Below, piece after piece: positions 21,186-34,100 of a stretch of DNA of 64,000 bases; within the stretch, counting starts at the first letter, position 1; each line of letters begins with the position of its first letter. The DNA is from Glebionis coronaria. Its lineage: Eukaryota; Streptophyta; Magnoliopsida; Asterales; Asteraceae. The DNA is taken from NCBI GenBank assembly GCA_025667525.1, contig JANFOE010002254.1, positions 186,001-250,000 of the forward strand, given 5' to 3'. A program made the translations under genes and the position numbers. The notes under the pieces are model-generated. The model was not told the origin of the DNA. It worked only from the letters and a program-made list of their open reading frames with translations, and did no database searches.

Positions 21186-24061
21186 TGTAACACCCCATTT
21201 TGATAAATGGAATGTCACGCGTGATTATGGCGTGTCATCAAAGCATACAAGGATAAATGTCTGAACATTACATGACCATAAAGGAAATACCGGAATCAAA
21301 CATCGGTAGTCCAAAAGTAGAACTCGTCACACATAAACACAAGTATTGTAAATGAAAGGACTAAACAATGTTCATGGAAATGAGTATCAAAGTATAGATA
21401 AATGCATAAAGTAAAGAAGGCTAGAAAGCTTCCGGTCCATATGCACGTACGCTTAAAGTCTACGAGCGTCCCTGAGTACCTACCGTTTTGGGAACATGAA
21501 AAGAAAAACGGCTGAGCAATACACTCAGTGCACGGATATACAAGTAAAGCATGAATAATATAAGCATATAAGCATGAAACAGCGGAAGAAACTAAGTCCT
21601 GAATAACCCGGTTATATCTTAGTAAAACTGGTTTTATAGTTTGAAAAGCCTTATGTTTATCTTGTAAAAAATGTTTAACATATTTTACCTTTAGCCAATA
21701 TAGGTCATGAAATATCAACGTGCATGAATACTTGGAGGGGTGAACTCGTCATGCAAATTAGAGGGGCTGCCTCTAATTTAATATACTGGTTTTGGGTAGG
21801 AGGGATCAACTCCTTGTGAAGGATGCAAGGCACACACCACATTCACATTGAGTAATCTGCTGAAAACATGTAACTAGGATGCACCCATACGCCCCACCTG
21901 ATAATATAATAAATGGCCAAAAGCTGAAAGGGACGCCACGAGCTATCACTCCGCCGTGGTGAAGTCATAACACTGGTGCCTCTAGTGTTATGATTATGGT
22001 ACCTCCATAATTAGGTGAAACTAGTCATGCATGTATATGGCTTTAGATATTATAATTAAACATAATCAATCAAAACATATAAAACATATATTGGGGAAGA
22101 CAGTTGGCTGCATACGGGGAAATCCTAATAAGGAAAGAATGTCCATACTGAAAGGACGGAGAATCCGTACCTTATGTCCAGTGAACGAAGAAGACGAACG
22201 GAAGAGAGTCCTACTTCGGTATCACTAATGCAACATAAATACATACGTGTATAAGTATCTGATTACTGAGTACGTAACTGGTTTTATATCATGTCTTAGC
22301 TTGTTTTATATATTCATGTCATGTTTTACTGATTTAAGCTTTATATTGTGTTTATCATATATTTTGTCTATTCTGATTAAGTATTACTTGTATTTCATGT
22401 ATTAATATAATTGTTGTGTAATAATAAGTAACTTTCTAAAAATAGCAGGTTTCCTAAAATAGAAAGTTTCCAAAAATAGAAAGTTACCAATAAAAAAAGT
22501 TTCCAAAAATAGAAAGTTTCCAAAAATAGAAAGTTTCCAAAAATAGAATCACTGCTTAAAATAGATAAGTTTCTAAAAATAGAAAGTTTCCATAAATAGA
22601 GTAGTTGCCTTAATTAAATATGTTTCTAAAAATAGAAAGTTTCCATAATTAGATATAAGCTGGATAACTAAGCTAATTATATAAGCTTAAGTGTTTTCTG
22701 ATTAATATTCTAAGTCATGTTATTATATAGTATAGTTTATTAATTATTTCATGTGAATTAAATAAATTATAGGTTAAAGTATTTAATTAAAAATAACATG
22801 ATTTTAATTAAATAAGGGTAAAATACTAGGGTTAAAACATGTATTAATATCTATTAATAATATAACCTAAGTCATGTAAATTAATTAATTATAGTCATGG
22901 TTTTAATAATTAATTAATTATATAGTCTTAAATGATAAATACTTAGGTTAAAATTCATGTTTTGATAATAAAACTAATAACCTAAGTCATGTAAATTAAA
23001 TTAATCATGTTCATGCTTTTAATTAATTTAATTTAATTCTTGTAAAAAAATAATATAACTTGTAAAAATAATAAACCTTGAAAAATAACTCATGAACCGG
23101 ACCGTGTTTTAAATCTAAACATGTGAACCGGACCCGTGATTAAAACCTATGAACCGGACCCTTAACCATCACCATACCCCAACCTAGGTCGGGGCTTCTT
23201 GCCCTTGCTGCTGCCGTGACACCACCATCACCAAACCGAGACCATATGGTCTCGGTGGTGCGAATTAAGCCAAGCCGAGACCCCTCTTGGGGCTCGGTTA
23301 GGCGTCGGCTAAACAACAACACCCCTAAACCCATGATTGATTAAACCCCATGATTAGTAACATGTTTAATTACTTGTTTTTAATTAGTTTATTAAAAACA
23401 TCATGATTTTATGTGATTATATAGATCAAAACATAAAATAAAAGAAGTTAGGGTTTATACCGATTACGTGAAATCAAGAAGGATGAACACACTACGATCC
23501 TTGCAATAAGTCAAAGACCAAAATCAAACCGAAACACCCCTTTGGTGTTCTTGAATCCGGCGGCCAAAGAAGGAGAAGAATAAGATTAGGGTTTTTCTTA
23601 TTTTCAATATTTTGTAAATATGAAACTAATTTTCCTTCTTAATTCATGTTTAGTAAAATTAATGGGCTTGGCCCCTTTTGTCTTGGTGTAGCCGCGGTAT
23701 GGGGCCCACATGGGGTGAACCGAACATTTTCCGTGTCTAAAATAATAGTGTGTTCTCGTGTTCGTAAATTACGTGATTTAATTAGTTATCGTTCGTGACT
23801 TAATATATTTATTCGTGATCGTAATAAATATATATACATACGTAATATTAGCTCGTGATTTATTTACGTTCATGATTTCATGTTCGTATGTTCGTGATTA
23901 TAATTATTATTGGAATAATTATCGTGTGTTCATACGTAATAAATACTTATCGTGTTATAACACGTACGTAATACTTGTAATTCTTGTTCGTGAAACGTAA
24001 ACGTGCTATAAAAGGAAAGTTATAATCATGTACGTACTATCCTAAGGGTACTATTAATACA
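21186..24061 (-). mobile_element. Right (5') LTR of the Tekay element
   Basis: Starts TGTAACACCCC and can be followed alongside the left LTR over its full length, with substitutions and indels every few dozen bases. At the outer end about 20 bases present in the left LTR are missing; it ends AATACA before GTTTG. It lacks the nested element, giving the pre-insertion state at ACTAAACAATG near 21361. Confidence 0.85.
22430..22650. repeat. AAAATAGAAAGTTTCC minisatellite in right Tekay LTR
   Basis: Same array as in the left LTR, with several extra, more uniform copies at 22440-22550. Its length difference partly explains the 19-bp difference in LTR length. Confidence 0.8.
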
Positions 24062-26529
24062 GTTTGACTTATTAGTATTATTTCAGTTAAACTCATCTCT
24101 TATTCCCTGTATGTTTCACTTGTATCTCTCATCTCCAAATCGTACGGCTCAAAAGGTATTTTTTTATTTTTCGTTTTCTTCTTTTCTTAGTTATGAGTGG
24201 ATCTTTTTTTTTCTTGTTAATATATCCGTTGTGTAAAAGCCAAAAATGGTAAAAACATAAAAACGATCAGAAATGGTAAAAAAAGTCAAAAATGGTAAAA
24301 AAAATAGATGAAAACAGTTAAAAGCCGTAAAATGGACACAAACGGTCACGAGGGTTCGGAAATGTAATAAAATGGATGAAACGGTAAAAGAAGGATGAAT
24401 GTTGTAAAAAAACGACAAAAACGATTAAAAATCGACAGAAAACGGTAAAAATCAAAACGAACATGGTCTTAACTATAAACAAAATAAAATTTTAGTTTAT
24501 TATAAAGTATCATTGATATAAAGGACTAACAATGCAATAATAAAGTAAAGGAGCGTTAATATATAACCTTTAAATTTGTTAATTGTCCTAACATTGCAAC
24601 AAGAAAAAAATCGGTACTTTAAATTGAAAAAAAAAATTAAGTGCATTTAATTGAATTTTGACCAAAAACAAATACTATTTTTATGCTATTTACCCTTAAA
24701 TAAAACACTGAAATAATTGCATAAATCGTCCTTGAAGTTTGGACATTTTGCAGGTTTTGTCCCAAATATTCTAAAAGTGCTGATATGGTCCCAAAAGCAA
24801 ACTATTTTGCAAATTTTCATTCTTGAGGTTTTACTATCTTGCATGTTTTATCCCAAATATTTTGGCCATTTTACGTGTTTCGTCCCAAGAATTTTCCCCA
24901 TAAAGACGATTCTTGCATTAAAGTTTCCAAATAGGGATGATTCTTGCACTTTCGTAACGTTTAAGAAAAAACATGCCTTTTAGATAAATTTTAAAGACGA
25001 TTTATGCAATTTACTCTAAAACACTCTTACTAAATAACGATGATAGAGTGTTACTTCAAAACAAAATTTAAAGTACTTTAATCCATTCTGTAAGCTATGT
25101 ATGCAAGTGATAGCAAGAACAAAACCACCAAAAGACAAGCAAATGCTCTAGCACTTACAACTACATCTGTCCTAAAATTATTGTCCACAGAAAAAAAATA
25201 CTCAGTTTATAAAAATTGCGTTAATTATAGTTTTGATTTCTACGAAATTATTAAAAAAAGACAATTTTTCCTTTTGTTAATTAATTATTGTTTCTTTAAT
25301 TTTTGTAAATATCAATTTAGACTAAGGGTAATATACTAAACTTAAAGAAACCCAACTATTATTTTTTAAAGTGGACAATAATTTTGAGAGAGACAAAAAA
25401 GGAAAGAAAGGCTATAATTTTATGGAATTCTAAAAAAAAATGCTTCAAAACTAACGAATTTATAACGCTAATGATGGTATGCTAACACAAATCCATTAGT
25501 TTATCACTGGTGATACACCTAAACAAGAATGTTAATTTTGTGTTAACTTTTTGACACATGTTAAATATATATTTTATCACTAGTGATACGCCTATTATCA
25601 CTGATTATAAGCCACACATTATCAACAGAATCACACTATATACAACAAACATCAACAAAAATCACAAAAATTTTCTTAAATAGCTTCTAAATAAGAAATA
25701 ATTTTCAAAAATAAGCCAAAAGTCATAATAGTATGAGAATAATCAACCATTACAAACTAAAATTAAAAATACATCACTAATCTTTACAAAAATCATCAAA
25801 ATGCACAAATCAAACTCAAAAATAGGCATATAATCATCAAAATATCATATAAATCAACAAATAAGCAGATTAAATCAATAAGCATCTTAAACATCATCGA
25901 AAATGCAATATCATCATTTTATAATTACAAAATCACTAGATATAGTTATATAACTCTAAGTAAAGGATTTACCATCTTGCATAGTTTTTGTCAGTTCGAT
26001 TTTACTTTTTTTTGCGGTATCAAATCGGCCATTCTTCGATTGTTCCATTGATGTGTTTGTTATGTAGTTTTGAAGGTGTTTATCGGGTATTTTTGTTGAT
26101 TCCGTTTAGATTTGATTTATTTTAGAGAGAGAAATTAGAGTAGCTTTGTTTAGAAAGAGAATTTTTTTATCTGTTCTTAAAAATGGGGTAGTTGTATCTT
26201 ATTATTATTTTTAGTTTTAATCCCTAACAAAAGTTTAAAATTTTGGCAATTTTATAATTTGGTCCTTTCAAATGAATGGTCCACATATGTCTCCGCAATT
26301 CCACTCAAAAATAAGGTTATGAAATAACTAATCTTTAACTTTTTTAATCATGGATGTTAAAAAAAAAGGGTAGCTAATAAATCTAGTAGTGGATTTTTTT
26401 TCGTTGAGATGGTTGGATAGACTTTTGCTTTATAAGGCATGGCTTTATTTTCTTAATTTTTTATCTTCTTTTTTAAGTGGATGATATGTAAGTACTTTAA
26501 CAACATTATATCCATCATTTGGCTTATTA
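24062..26529. other. AT-rich spacer, no supported gene
   Basis: Contains an (A)nTGGTAAAAA-type simple tract at 24240-24450, and internally repeated phrases on the theme GGACATTTTGCAGGTTTTG and TTTTGTCCCAAATATT at 24717-25000. The palindrome TATCACTAGTGATA lies at 25575-25588 and its near copy TATCACTGGTGATA near 25503. The 80-90-codon frames here are AT-rich and unrecognised. Confidence 0.5.
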
Positions 26530-27541
26530 TCTATACTACATATAATACATATTAGTATATCTTTCTTCATTAATTACAAAAAAATAAGTAGTACAGTCTT
26601 TTTAACACACTATACAACCCTTAATGCAACAAACTAAAGATGAATATTAAAATCTCTTTCTTCATTAATAAAAAAATTAAATACTACATTTATGCATATT
26701 GTACAGTCTTTTATTCAAACAATAATACATCATACATTACTATCTTATAAAACGTACTATTCACTCTCTCTTTATTAAAGTTTTAAGTAATACAAATTTT
26801 AAAATATATTATACATGTCAATTAAGTATGTCTTATAAATCATCTTATGCCATATATCATAATTTAATTAAATTTAATCAATACATGTTACAATACATGT
26901 TACAAGTACACATTAAATAATATATTAAAAATTCTAATTAACACATTAATATATTTAAAATACTCCTAAAATAAAAAATACATCTTACTATACATGTTGT
27001 ACAACTAATAAAACACTAAAAAAACTTCATATAACTTACAAGTTGGTAGCATATATAGTTTTAAAACGGATCAGGTCAACGGGTTTAACTGGAGTTCCCA
27101 CTCGTTCCGCTAGCCAATACAAGCCGTGCGAAGAAAAAAACATAGATAACCAGCCGAACTCGGCATAAACGAGTGAACCAAATCGGACTATGATAATTTT
27201 TTATTATACTCCGATTAAACAATTTATCATTTTTATTACGTGACACATTAAAATTAACTACAAAAGCAAAAAAAAATGATCTTTCATAAACAATCGAAAT
27301 AATTGTTTGAAGACAAATGATGCAAAGATGTGAGATCACAATTAATATTTTCTCGATTAAAATTAAGTTTTATTACATATAATGTCAAAAGCAATAATAT
27401 CCCTCGATTGAAATTACGTTTTTAAGACATCTTTTTAGATGAAAACTATCGATTTCGAAGTTATAACTAAAAAACAATTTATTACGCCAAAGAATTTAGT
27501 TACAAGGTACCCACCGCCGCATCGTACGAATATCCTGCTAG
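26530..27541 (+). mobile_element. Non-autonomous Helitron-like element, 1.0 kb
   Basis: Starts TCTATACTACATATAATA after an A and ends ACCGCCGC...CCTGCTAG before a T, fitting Helitron insertion between A and T with a TC start and CTRR end. Both termini resemble those of the element at 29505-41921. The subterminal hairpin is degraded, and no Rep/helicase is encoded. Confidence 0.5.
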
Positions 27542-29504
27542 TTATTTCTTATATGTTAGCTTTCGTTTTTTGAATTCTATAAATTATATTTGCAACAAAA
27601 TCTAGTGTAATATATCAAGGTGTATCGAAGAGTTGATTTACAAATCTTAGCATACACTTTTAGTAATTGTTATATGTTTCTATTAGTTTGTAGCTATTTA
27701 TTATCTTTTTAGTTTTTCAAACCTTAGTAGTTAGTAGTATGAGAGCATGAGGAACGGTCACGTGTTTCTCCAGTGTGGAGGTATGGCGCGAGTTTTGGTT
27801 TTGGCGCAACACTATGTGGATTGATGGCATGGTTTTGGTGTCGTGGCTACTAACCTACGTGGTAGATTTACTTTTTATTAATGATTTTTTTCTGGAATCT
27901 AAAAGGGTATATATCCTCTATGACACTAAAAATAATTATACGACACCAGAAATCACCAATGCACTGAAAACTAGTGTTATAGTATTTCTGGTTTGATAAC
28001 CATTTTGCAGTGTTTTAAAAATTGGTTCGACCTGGCCGGTTTAACCGGTTGAACCGAAAACCGAAGTGATGATCGGTCCATTATATGCTGGGTTTTTGTT
28101 AAAATTCGGCCCGGATCGAACCGTTGGGTTTTGGTCAACCCGGATTGAACCACCAAATCGAAAACCATTCGATTCAACCTCATGAAATGTAAAACTGAAA
28201 TTTATGTAATCAACATAGAAGTAACGTTGGTTGTTGATTGTGCAATTGCTGTAATCTAGTTACATGTTCTTGTCTTGTTATAGATCTCCCGGTGATGATT
28301 TAGATTTCTTATAAGTTGGCATATATAAGATGTTGTGGTAGATGGTGCGAGTGATTGAAAATGACAATCATGATGAGAGCCAAGGAGCATAAGGGTGTTA
28401 TCGAGTCGGGTTGTCGGGTTGAATCGGGTTTTTGATTTTCAGGTCGGGTGATTTGGGTTATCAGGTTATGAGTTAAGCTCCGCCGCAAGTTCGAATTACG
28501 CTTACCCTAAAGGTCACGCTTTATTTTTGGATCAGACCGCTCTTGTCTATCGAAAGGAGATTTCCCAACCTTAAACCCTAAACCCTAAACCCTAAACCCT
28601 AAACCCTAAACCCTGAACTATGTATAAATATTTTAAACACAAAAACCTCTACTTAACTATAACCAGAAAGTAAATATACATACGAACAAATCCAAAATTC
28701 ATACTCTGCCATCAAAAAATCGCATCACTAAAGCAAACAATACTACTTAATCTGATAACTTACTTTGTTATGAATGAGGATGATGAATGCACATTTGCAT
28801 AGTTGGATTTGAACCACTGATAAATTTAACCAGCTCACATATTTTAGTTTTTGCTCGTAGTACAATAGTAGCTTTTTTTCTTCCTTTACTAATAATACAA
28901 AGGAAAAAAAAACATGTAGAAACCAATAATACATCACTAAACAATAAAATAAAAGAATACATACAACTGCTTAATGATCAATCTGTTAACATTATTACTG
29001 AGAAAAGTATTTAAAAAAAGCTAGTTTAAATATTATCGGGTTTTATCGGGTTAACCCCGATAATCTGATAAGATAATTAATTTAACCTGAACCCGACCCG
29101 ATAATAATATCGAGTTATCAAGAACTCGATAAGGTTTTTCAACTTGATTGGACCTGACCCGATAAGCCTTATCGGGTTCGAGTTCAAGTCAGGTCAACCC
29201 GACCCTACTTACACATCAGAAGGAGAAAAATGGAGAAAAAAAAGGTTGATGTTTTTGAAGTGACGACAAAGCTATCTGTGATCTACTTTTATACTATAAG
29301 TTCGCATCATACAAATAGTAATCTTTTTTTAATGTTTATTAAAAAATTACAATGTAAAATATATTTATATGATTATCTGGTGATGCTAAAAACTTTGAAA
29401 GCATAATACAGTAAAACTCTGGATATTGCATCGTCTTTTCTTGGGAATATACGGTGTATTACACCATTTTTGCCATCACAATAAATGCTGATAAAATATT
29501 AGTA
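27542..29504. other. Spacer with telomere-like repeat and CGGGTT-rich pieces
   Basis: No supported gene. CAGTGTTTTAAAAATTGG at 28009 starts a CCGG/AACCGG-rich piece (to about 28185). GTCGGGTTGTCGGGTTG at about 28409 and CGGGTTAACCCGATAA-type sequence at 29030-29205 are in opposite orientation and resemble ends of hAT-type non-autonomous elements. No target duplication was found. Confidence 0.45.
28569..28617. repeat. Interstitial telomere repeat (CCCTAAA)
   Basis: Five perfect CCCTAAA heptamers flanked by one degenerate unit on each side (CCTTAAA and CCCTGAA). This is the Arabidopsis-type plant telomere unit. Confidence 0.95.
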
Positions 29505-29753
29505 TCTATACTATATTATAAAGGGTATATTCTTTTGGTTAAAAGTTGAAAATGTTGAATAGTTGAAAAATATGAGTCCCATTAATCTATATTATATTTA
29601 TAATTCAAACATCTTAATGCATATATAAACTATATTATGTGAACACACTAAAGTTATTTGGAGATGAATTATTGACGTGCAACAAAAATAAATAAACATA
29701 TGAAGTTATGAACGATGCCATTTTTCAATGTTTTGAAACCCGGTTTTTAAATC

Positions 29754-30116
29754 TGTTAGCCGTATTTAAAGTGATGGTCATATAATATACCGTTGCGAAG
29801 CTCGTGATAAATACTATTCAACGGTGTCGATAGTTCTTAGTTATTAATGTTTATGTAACGGGAATTAGTCCCGAACACACAAATGAGGAAGGCCTCCTAA
29901 ACACTTACTACTTAGTATAAAAGGCCTCCTAAGCCTCATTTGTGTGTGTGTTTTCCATTTCATTTGTTTTAGAGAGAGAAACGTATGTGTTTCTCTCACT
30001 AGGAATTCACATCTTCTTGTTTTTCTCTTTTCCTTCATCTAATCTAATCTTTCTTTTTTGGTTTAATCTTCATCTTCATTTATATATCATATATAGTCGT
30101 GTGAATCTATCCTACA
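29754..30116 (+). repeat. 5' LTR of the SIRE-type element
   Basis: 363 bp. TATAAAA at 29916-29922 is flanked by two copies of AAGGCCTCCTAA set in a larger inverted pattern (AAATGAGG...GCCTCATTT). Open frames crossing this LTR (29942-30547 and its 3' copy 41382-41624) are not genes. Confidence 0.92.
29916..29922 (+). promoter_or_regulatory. TATA box of the SIRE-type LTR
   Basis: TAGTATAAAAGGCC, with the equivalent at 41356-41362 in the 3' LTR. Transcription would start about 30 bases downstream, near the GTGTGTGTG tract. Confidence 0.65.
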
Positions 30117-30118
30117 AG

Positions 30119-30131
30119 TGGTATCATTCGC
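30119..30131 (+). promoter_or_regulatory. Primer-binding site of the SIRE-type element
   Basis: TGGTATCATTCGC two bases after the LTR. The first eight bases match the initiator-Met primer site TGGTATCAGAGCC; the rest diverges. Confidence 0.65.
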
Positions 30132-30449
30132 CAAGGGATTCGTGGATAGCTCTTTGGTGTTGTCCTTGTTTCTTGCTTATTCCGTGGGTTTTTTTGATTT
30201 TTTTACTAAAGATAAATTTTTTTTTTCGTGTTTTCTTTGATTATTCCAAGTATTCGTGTTGTGGGTATTTTGGTTTGCTCAAAAACACGAATTTGTTGCC
30301 TCAAAGTTGCGAATTTGTTGCCTCAAAGTTGCTAAAATCGCTGCCTAAAAAGTTGGAAAAACAAGGTCCCTTATTGCGACAGCTTGAATTTCGGAAAGGT
30401 AAGTACGGTTTCGATCGCAATAACCCTAGGGTTTTACTTTGCGATCAGT

Positions 30450-30785
30450 ATTGCGATAGCCCCTTTTTCCGATCTGAACATTCCGATCGTTATTGCGATC
30501 TGGATTGCGACGGATTTAAGGCAATCTTGAAACGTTACTCTACCTAAATTTTGTCAGGATTCCGATCTGAAGTATTCCGATCTGAAAGATTCCGATCTGA
30601 AGTTTTTCCGATCTGAACATATTCCGACAGATCATCATTGCGATCTAGCATTCCGACAGATCATCATTGCGATCTAAGATTCCGATAGAAGGACTTTCCG
30701 ATCGTAGGACATTCCGATAGAAGGACATTCCGATAGAACATTCCGATAGAATTTTCCGATGGGCATTCCGATGGAAATTTTGTTT
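30450..30785 (+). repeat. TTCCGATCTGAA / ATTGCGATCT array in the leader
   Basis: About 20 copies of TTCCGAT with variable tails (CTGAAG, CGTAGGA, AGAAGGA, ACAGATC) between primer site and gag, with interspersed ATTGCGATC words. The array is on the sense strand of the leader RNA. Confidence 0.85.
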
Positions 30786-30847
30786 GAGTAATTTTTCGTC
30801 TTAGCCACCATCTAGACTAGTCTCAGAACATAGTTTACACGAAGATC

Positions 30848-30871
30848 AAAAAAAAAAAAAAAAAAAAAAAA
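30848..30871 (+). repeat. 24-base A homopolymer
   Basis: Run of A inside the leader, between the TTCCGAT array and gag. The 5' leader around it (30786-31104) has no other supported feature. Confidence 0.9.
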
Positions 30872-31104
30872 GAGTTAAATTTTTTAGGTCAAGTAGAATC
30901 AAATTTTTTCCCTACTAGTTTTTGGCTATCTCGAACTCAATTTCAAAATTTGGCGATACACAATTTTTTCAGCTTACCGTTTTGTCGGACTGAGGAATTT
31001 ATTGTCGGACTGAGAAAAAAAAAATAAAATCGGAAGTTTCGGAATTTCAACATCACCACACGCTTTCTATGAATTGAGATCCTGTTGTTCACACGACTTC
31101 TACG

Positions 31105-34100
31105 ATGACGTCTCAACAAGATATCTATGCTGCGGGTACTGAGAATCGTCCACCCATGCTTACCAAGGAGAACTACACTACATGGGCTAGTCGTCTCCTT
31201 CGTTATGCAAAATGTAAACCTCTGGGAAAGTTGATTGTCAACTCGATTCAAAAGGGTCCGTATGTTAGAAGAACAATTATTGTGCCTGGGGACCCTACGA
31301 ATGCTAACCCAGTAGCTGATTCAAGTCATGAGCAAACAGATGAAGAATTAACTGAAGCTGAATCCAAACAACTCGACGCTGATGATCAAGCAATTCAAGT
31401 CATTCTTATGGGACTTCCTGAAGATGTTTATGCTGCTGTCGATAGTTGTGAAACCGCACACGAGATGTGGCTTAGGATTCAGAAAATGATGAAGGGCAGT
31501 GAAATCGGTTTACAAGAAAAGGAAACTAAGTTGCTTCGTGAATGGGAGAAATTTACGTCTACTGAAGGGGAACAAATTGAACCTTATTATCATCGGTTTT
31601 CAACCCTCATGAACCATCTTAGAAGAAACAAACATGAACCTGCACAAATTGCTGCCAACATCAAATTTCTTGATAATCTTCCTTCTGAATGGTCACGATA
31701 TGTCACTCTTGTCAATCAAACCAAGGATCTTCATGTTGTGGACTACACTCAAGTTTATGACTATTTGAAGATGAATCAAGATGAAGCTAACGAAGTTAGG
31801 GCAGAAAGACGTGCCAAGACACAAGATCCATTGGCTTTTATGGCAAACTCTCCATCATCTATGTCATATCCCATGGTACCCTACCATCAACCCTCATCAA
31901 GTAACTTCCTGCCACAACAACAACAACAACTCACTGCTTATGGATATCAACATCCTGCTGCTATGAATTACTTACAACAACCCATTGCCTGTTTTGATGA
32001 CATTACCGATCCTACTCATGCTATTAATACTGGTCTTGCCCTTCTTGCAAAAGCATTCAAATTCACCATTAACCCCACCAACAACAATCAGAGAATCTCC
32101 TCGAACACTAGAAATAGGCAGATTGCTCAACCTTTCATGAATGCGAATCAAGATCGCCAATTGGTAGTTGCTGGAAACACGGGGACTCAGTTTCAACAAT
32201 ATGGTCAGAATGCTGGGCAGACCGTTGGCAATGCAGGAAATCAGTATGGTCAAAACCGTGGTCAAAATCCGGGTGTTCCGAATGCGGGTAATCAGAATGG
32301 GTTAATTGTTGTGCCAGCGGTTGGTAACCAGATGGGAAACATTGTGGCTGCAAGGGCTGAGAATACTGGTACGGGAAATGGAAACAACAATCGTCAGGTT
32401 CAGTGCTACAACTGCAGGGGATTTGGTCATTATGCTCGTGATTGCACATCCAAAAAGAAGAGGGATGCTGCTTATCTTCAGACTCAGCTTCTCATAGCAC
32501 AAAAAGAAGAGGCAGGAATCCCACTTCAAGCTGAGGAATTTGATCTTATGGCTTCTGCTGCAGAATATGACGAGGAAGAAGAGGTGAATGCCAACTACAT
32601 CTTGATGGCAAACTTACAGCAAGCATCAACTTCAGGAATGCATGATGACAGAGCTCCCGTCTATGATGCAGACGGTCCCTCTGAGGTACACCCAAGTTTT
32701 GATGATAATGATATATATAATATGTCTAATCAGGAGGAAGAGTATACTGAGATGCTTGAGCCCTACATTGAGACACACGAGGATCAAACGAATACTAGTA
32801 ATATTATTTCAAATGAGCCTAGTGTGGACCTTAGTGTAGATCAAGTTGCCCAGCCTACAACCCTTCCTGATGAGACACATGCGTATTATAAATCTCTATT
32901 TGATAAGCTTGCTAAGGATGTAGATCATGCTACGGTGGTTAATAATAAGTTTAGAGAAACTAATGCCAAATTGACCACTGAGCTTGCGGGATATAAGGAA
33001 CGGGAGAAAAGTTTTGAGATTCATCATGAAAAAATCAAGGAACTTGAACAAGCTCATGCTACATCGGTTTATCAAGAAAAATGCACCACTAAGAAGTTAA
33101 ATGCCTTACACTTAAGTAGTGCTAAAAAGATAAGCGAATTGAATGATGAAATCACTTCTCTTAATAAACAGCTTTCAACTGAAAAATCTATTGTTTCTGA
33201 TTTAAAAGAAGAAAGAAAACAGCTAAAACATGATTTCAAAATTCGAGAAGATGGGCTTCTTGAGGATTTTTGCAAAGCGCAGGATAGGATTAGAGAATTA
33301 GACAACCTTTTAGTAAAACGTGGCCAAACTATGCAGACGATAAATATGCTCGCACCAAAAGTGAATGAGATAAATTACACTCGATACAAAATGGCTTTAG
33401 GTTGTCCTCTTCCCCCTAATCCAGGATACCTTAAGAAAGTTCAGGCCACTAATGAAACTTTATATAATGGTAGTGTGCTATTGTCTGATGAGCATGATCC
33501 TCCTAGTGTGCATGATTCTGAGGAAACTACTGAACTTGCTGTAGAGTCTCGTTTAAGAATGCAAAAGCTTGATAAAGAAGTGATACCCGTTTATTATCCG
33601 AAAATTAACCCGCCAACTGTTTTTGTTCGGTCTAAAACGAATACTGAAATGCTTTTGCTACCAAGTGAGGAATTGTCTGATGACCCTCCTAAACCGAGCA
33701 TCACTCGCCGATTTCTAAACGAGCTTAAAGATAACTTTGTCATCCTTAAACGTGTTGTTAATTCAAAAATAACTGGAGGTAATTTTACATCACCTGTTCA
33801 GATTGAGGTTCAGAAAATTCTTCAAAACGACATTAATCCGATTATTAATCAAGTTGATGCTCGGTTAGGAAATTTGGAAAACGCTTTTCTAAAAGAATTA
33901 GCCAACTTTGTTGAAGACTTTAAATCTTTGACAAAGGAAGCTGATGAATCTCTTGATAAAATTAAAGTTTTGGAAAAAGATCTTGAATGCCTCTCTAAAA
34001 CTCGTGATTGTATTGATAGTAGCCCTATTGAGTTAGGTACCTCTATGTCGCATAATGAAAACCTCCAAACTGAGCTTGATCTTATGAAAGATAAAACGGA

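Larger units (their letters stand above)
9933..24061 (-). mobile_element. Tekay/Del-type chromovirus (Ty3/gypsy), complete but decayed
   Basis: Two LTRs of about 2.9 kb flank an internal region read on the minus strand: initiator-Met primer site beside the right LTR, gag, protease, RT/RNase H, integrase with chromodomain, and a polypurine tract beside the left LTR. LTRs begin TGTAACACCC in plus coordinates. Flanks CTTTG (9928-9932) and GTTTG (24062-24066) match in four of five bases and are the likely target duplication. Several stops and frameshifts make it non-autonomous. The left LTR contains a younger nested element. Confidence 0.85.

Noticed and set aside
27775..27996. 73-codon ORF in spacer
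   Set aside because: No recognisable domain, AT-rich end, and no gene-like context.
28409..29205. One complete hAT element bounded by the CGGGTT-rich pieces
   Set aside because: Opposed orientation fits, but the ends do not match well and no 8-bp duplication was found.
29942..30547. 201-codon ORF at the start of the SIRE-type element (copy at 41382-41624)
   Set aside because: It begins in the LTR and runs over the primer site and leader; hydrophobic Phe-rich translation comes from T-rich DNA. Not a gene.
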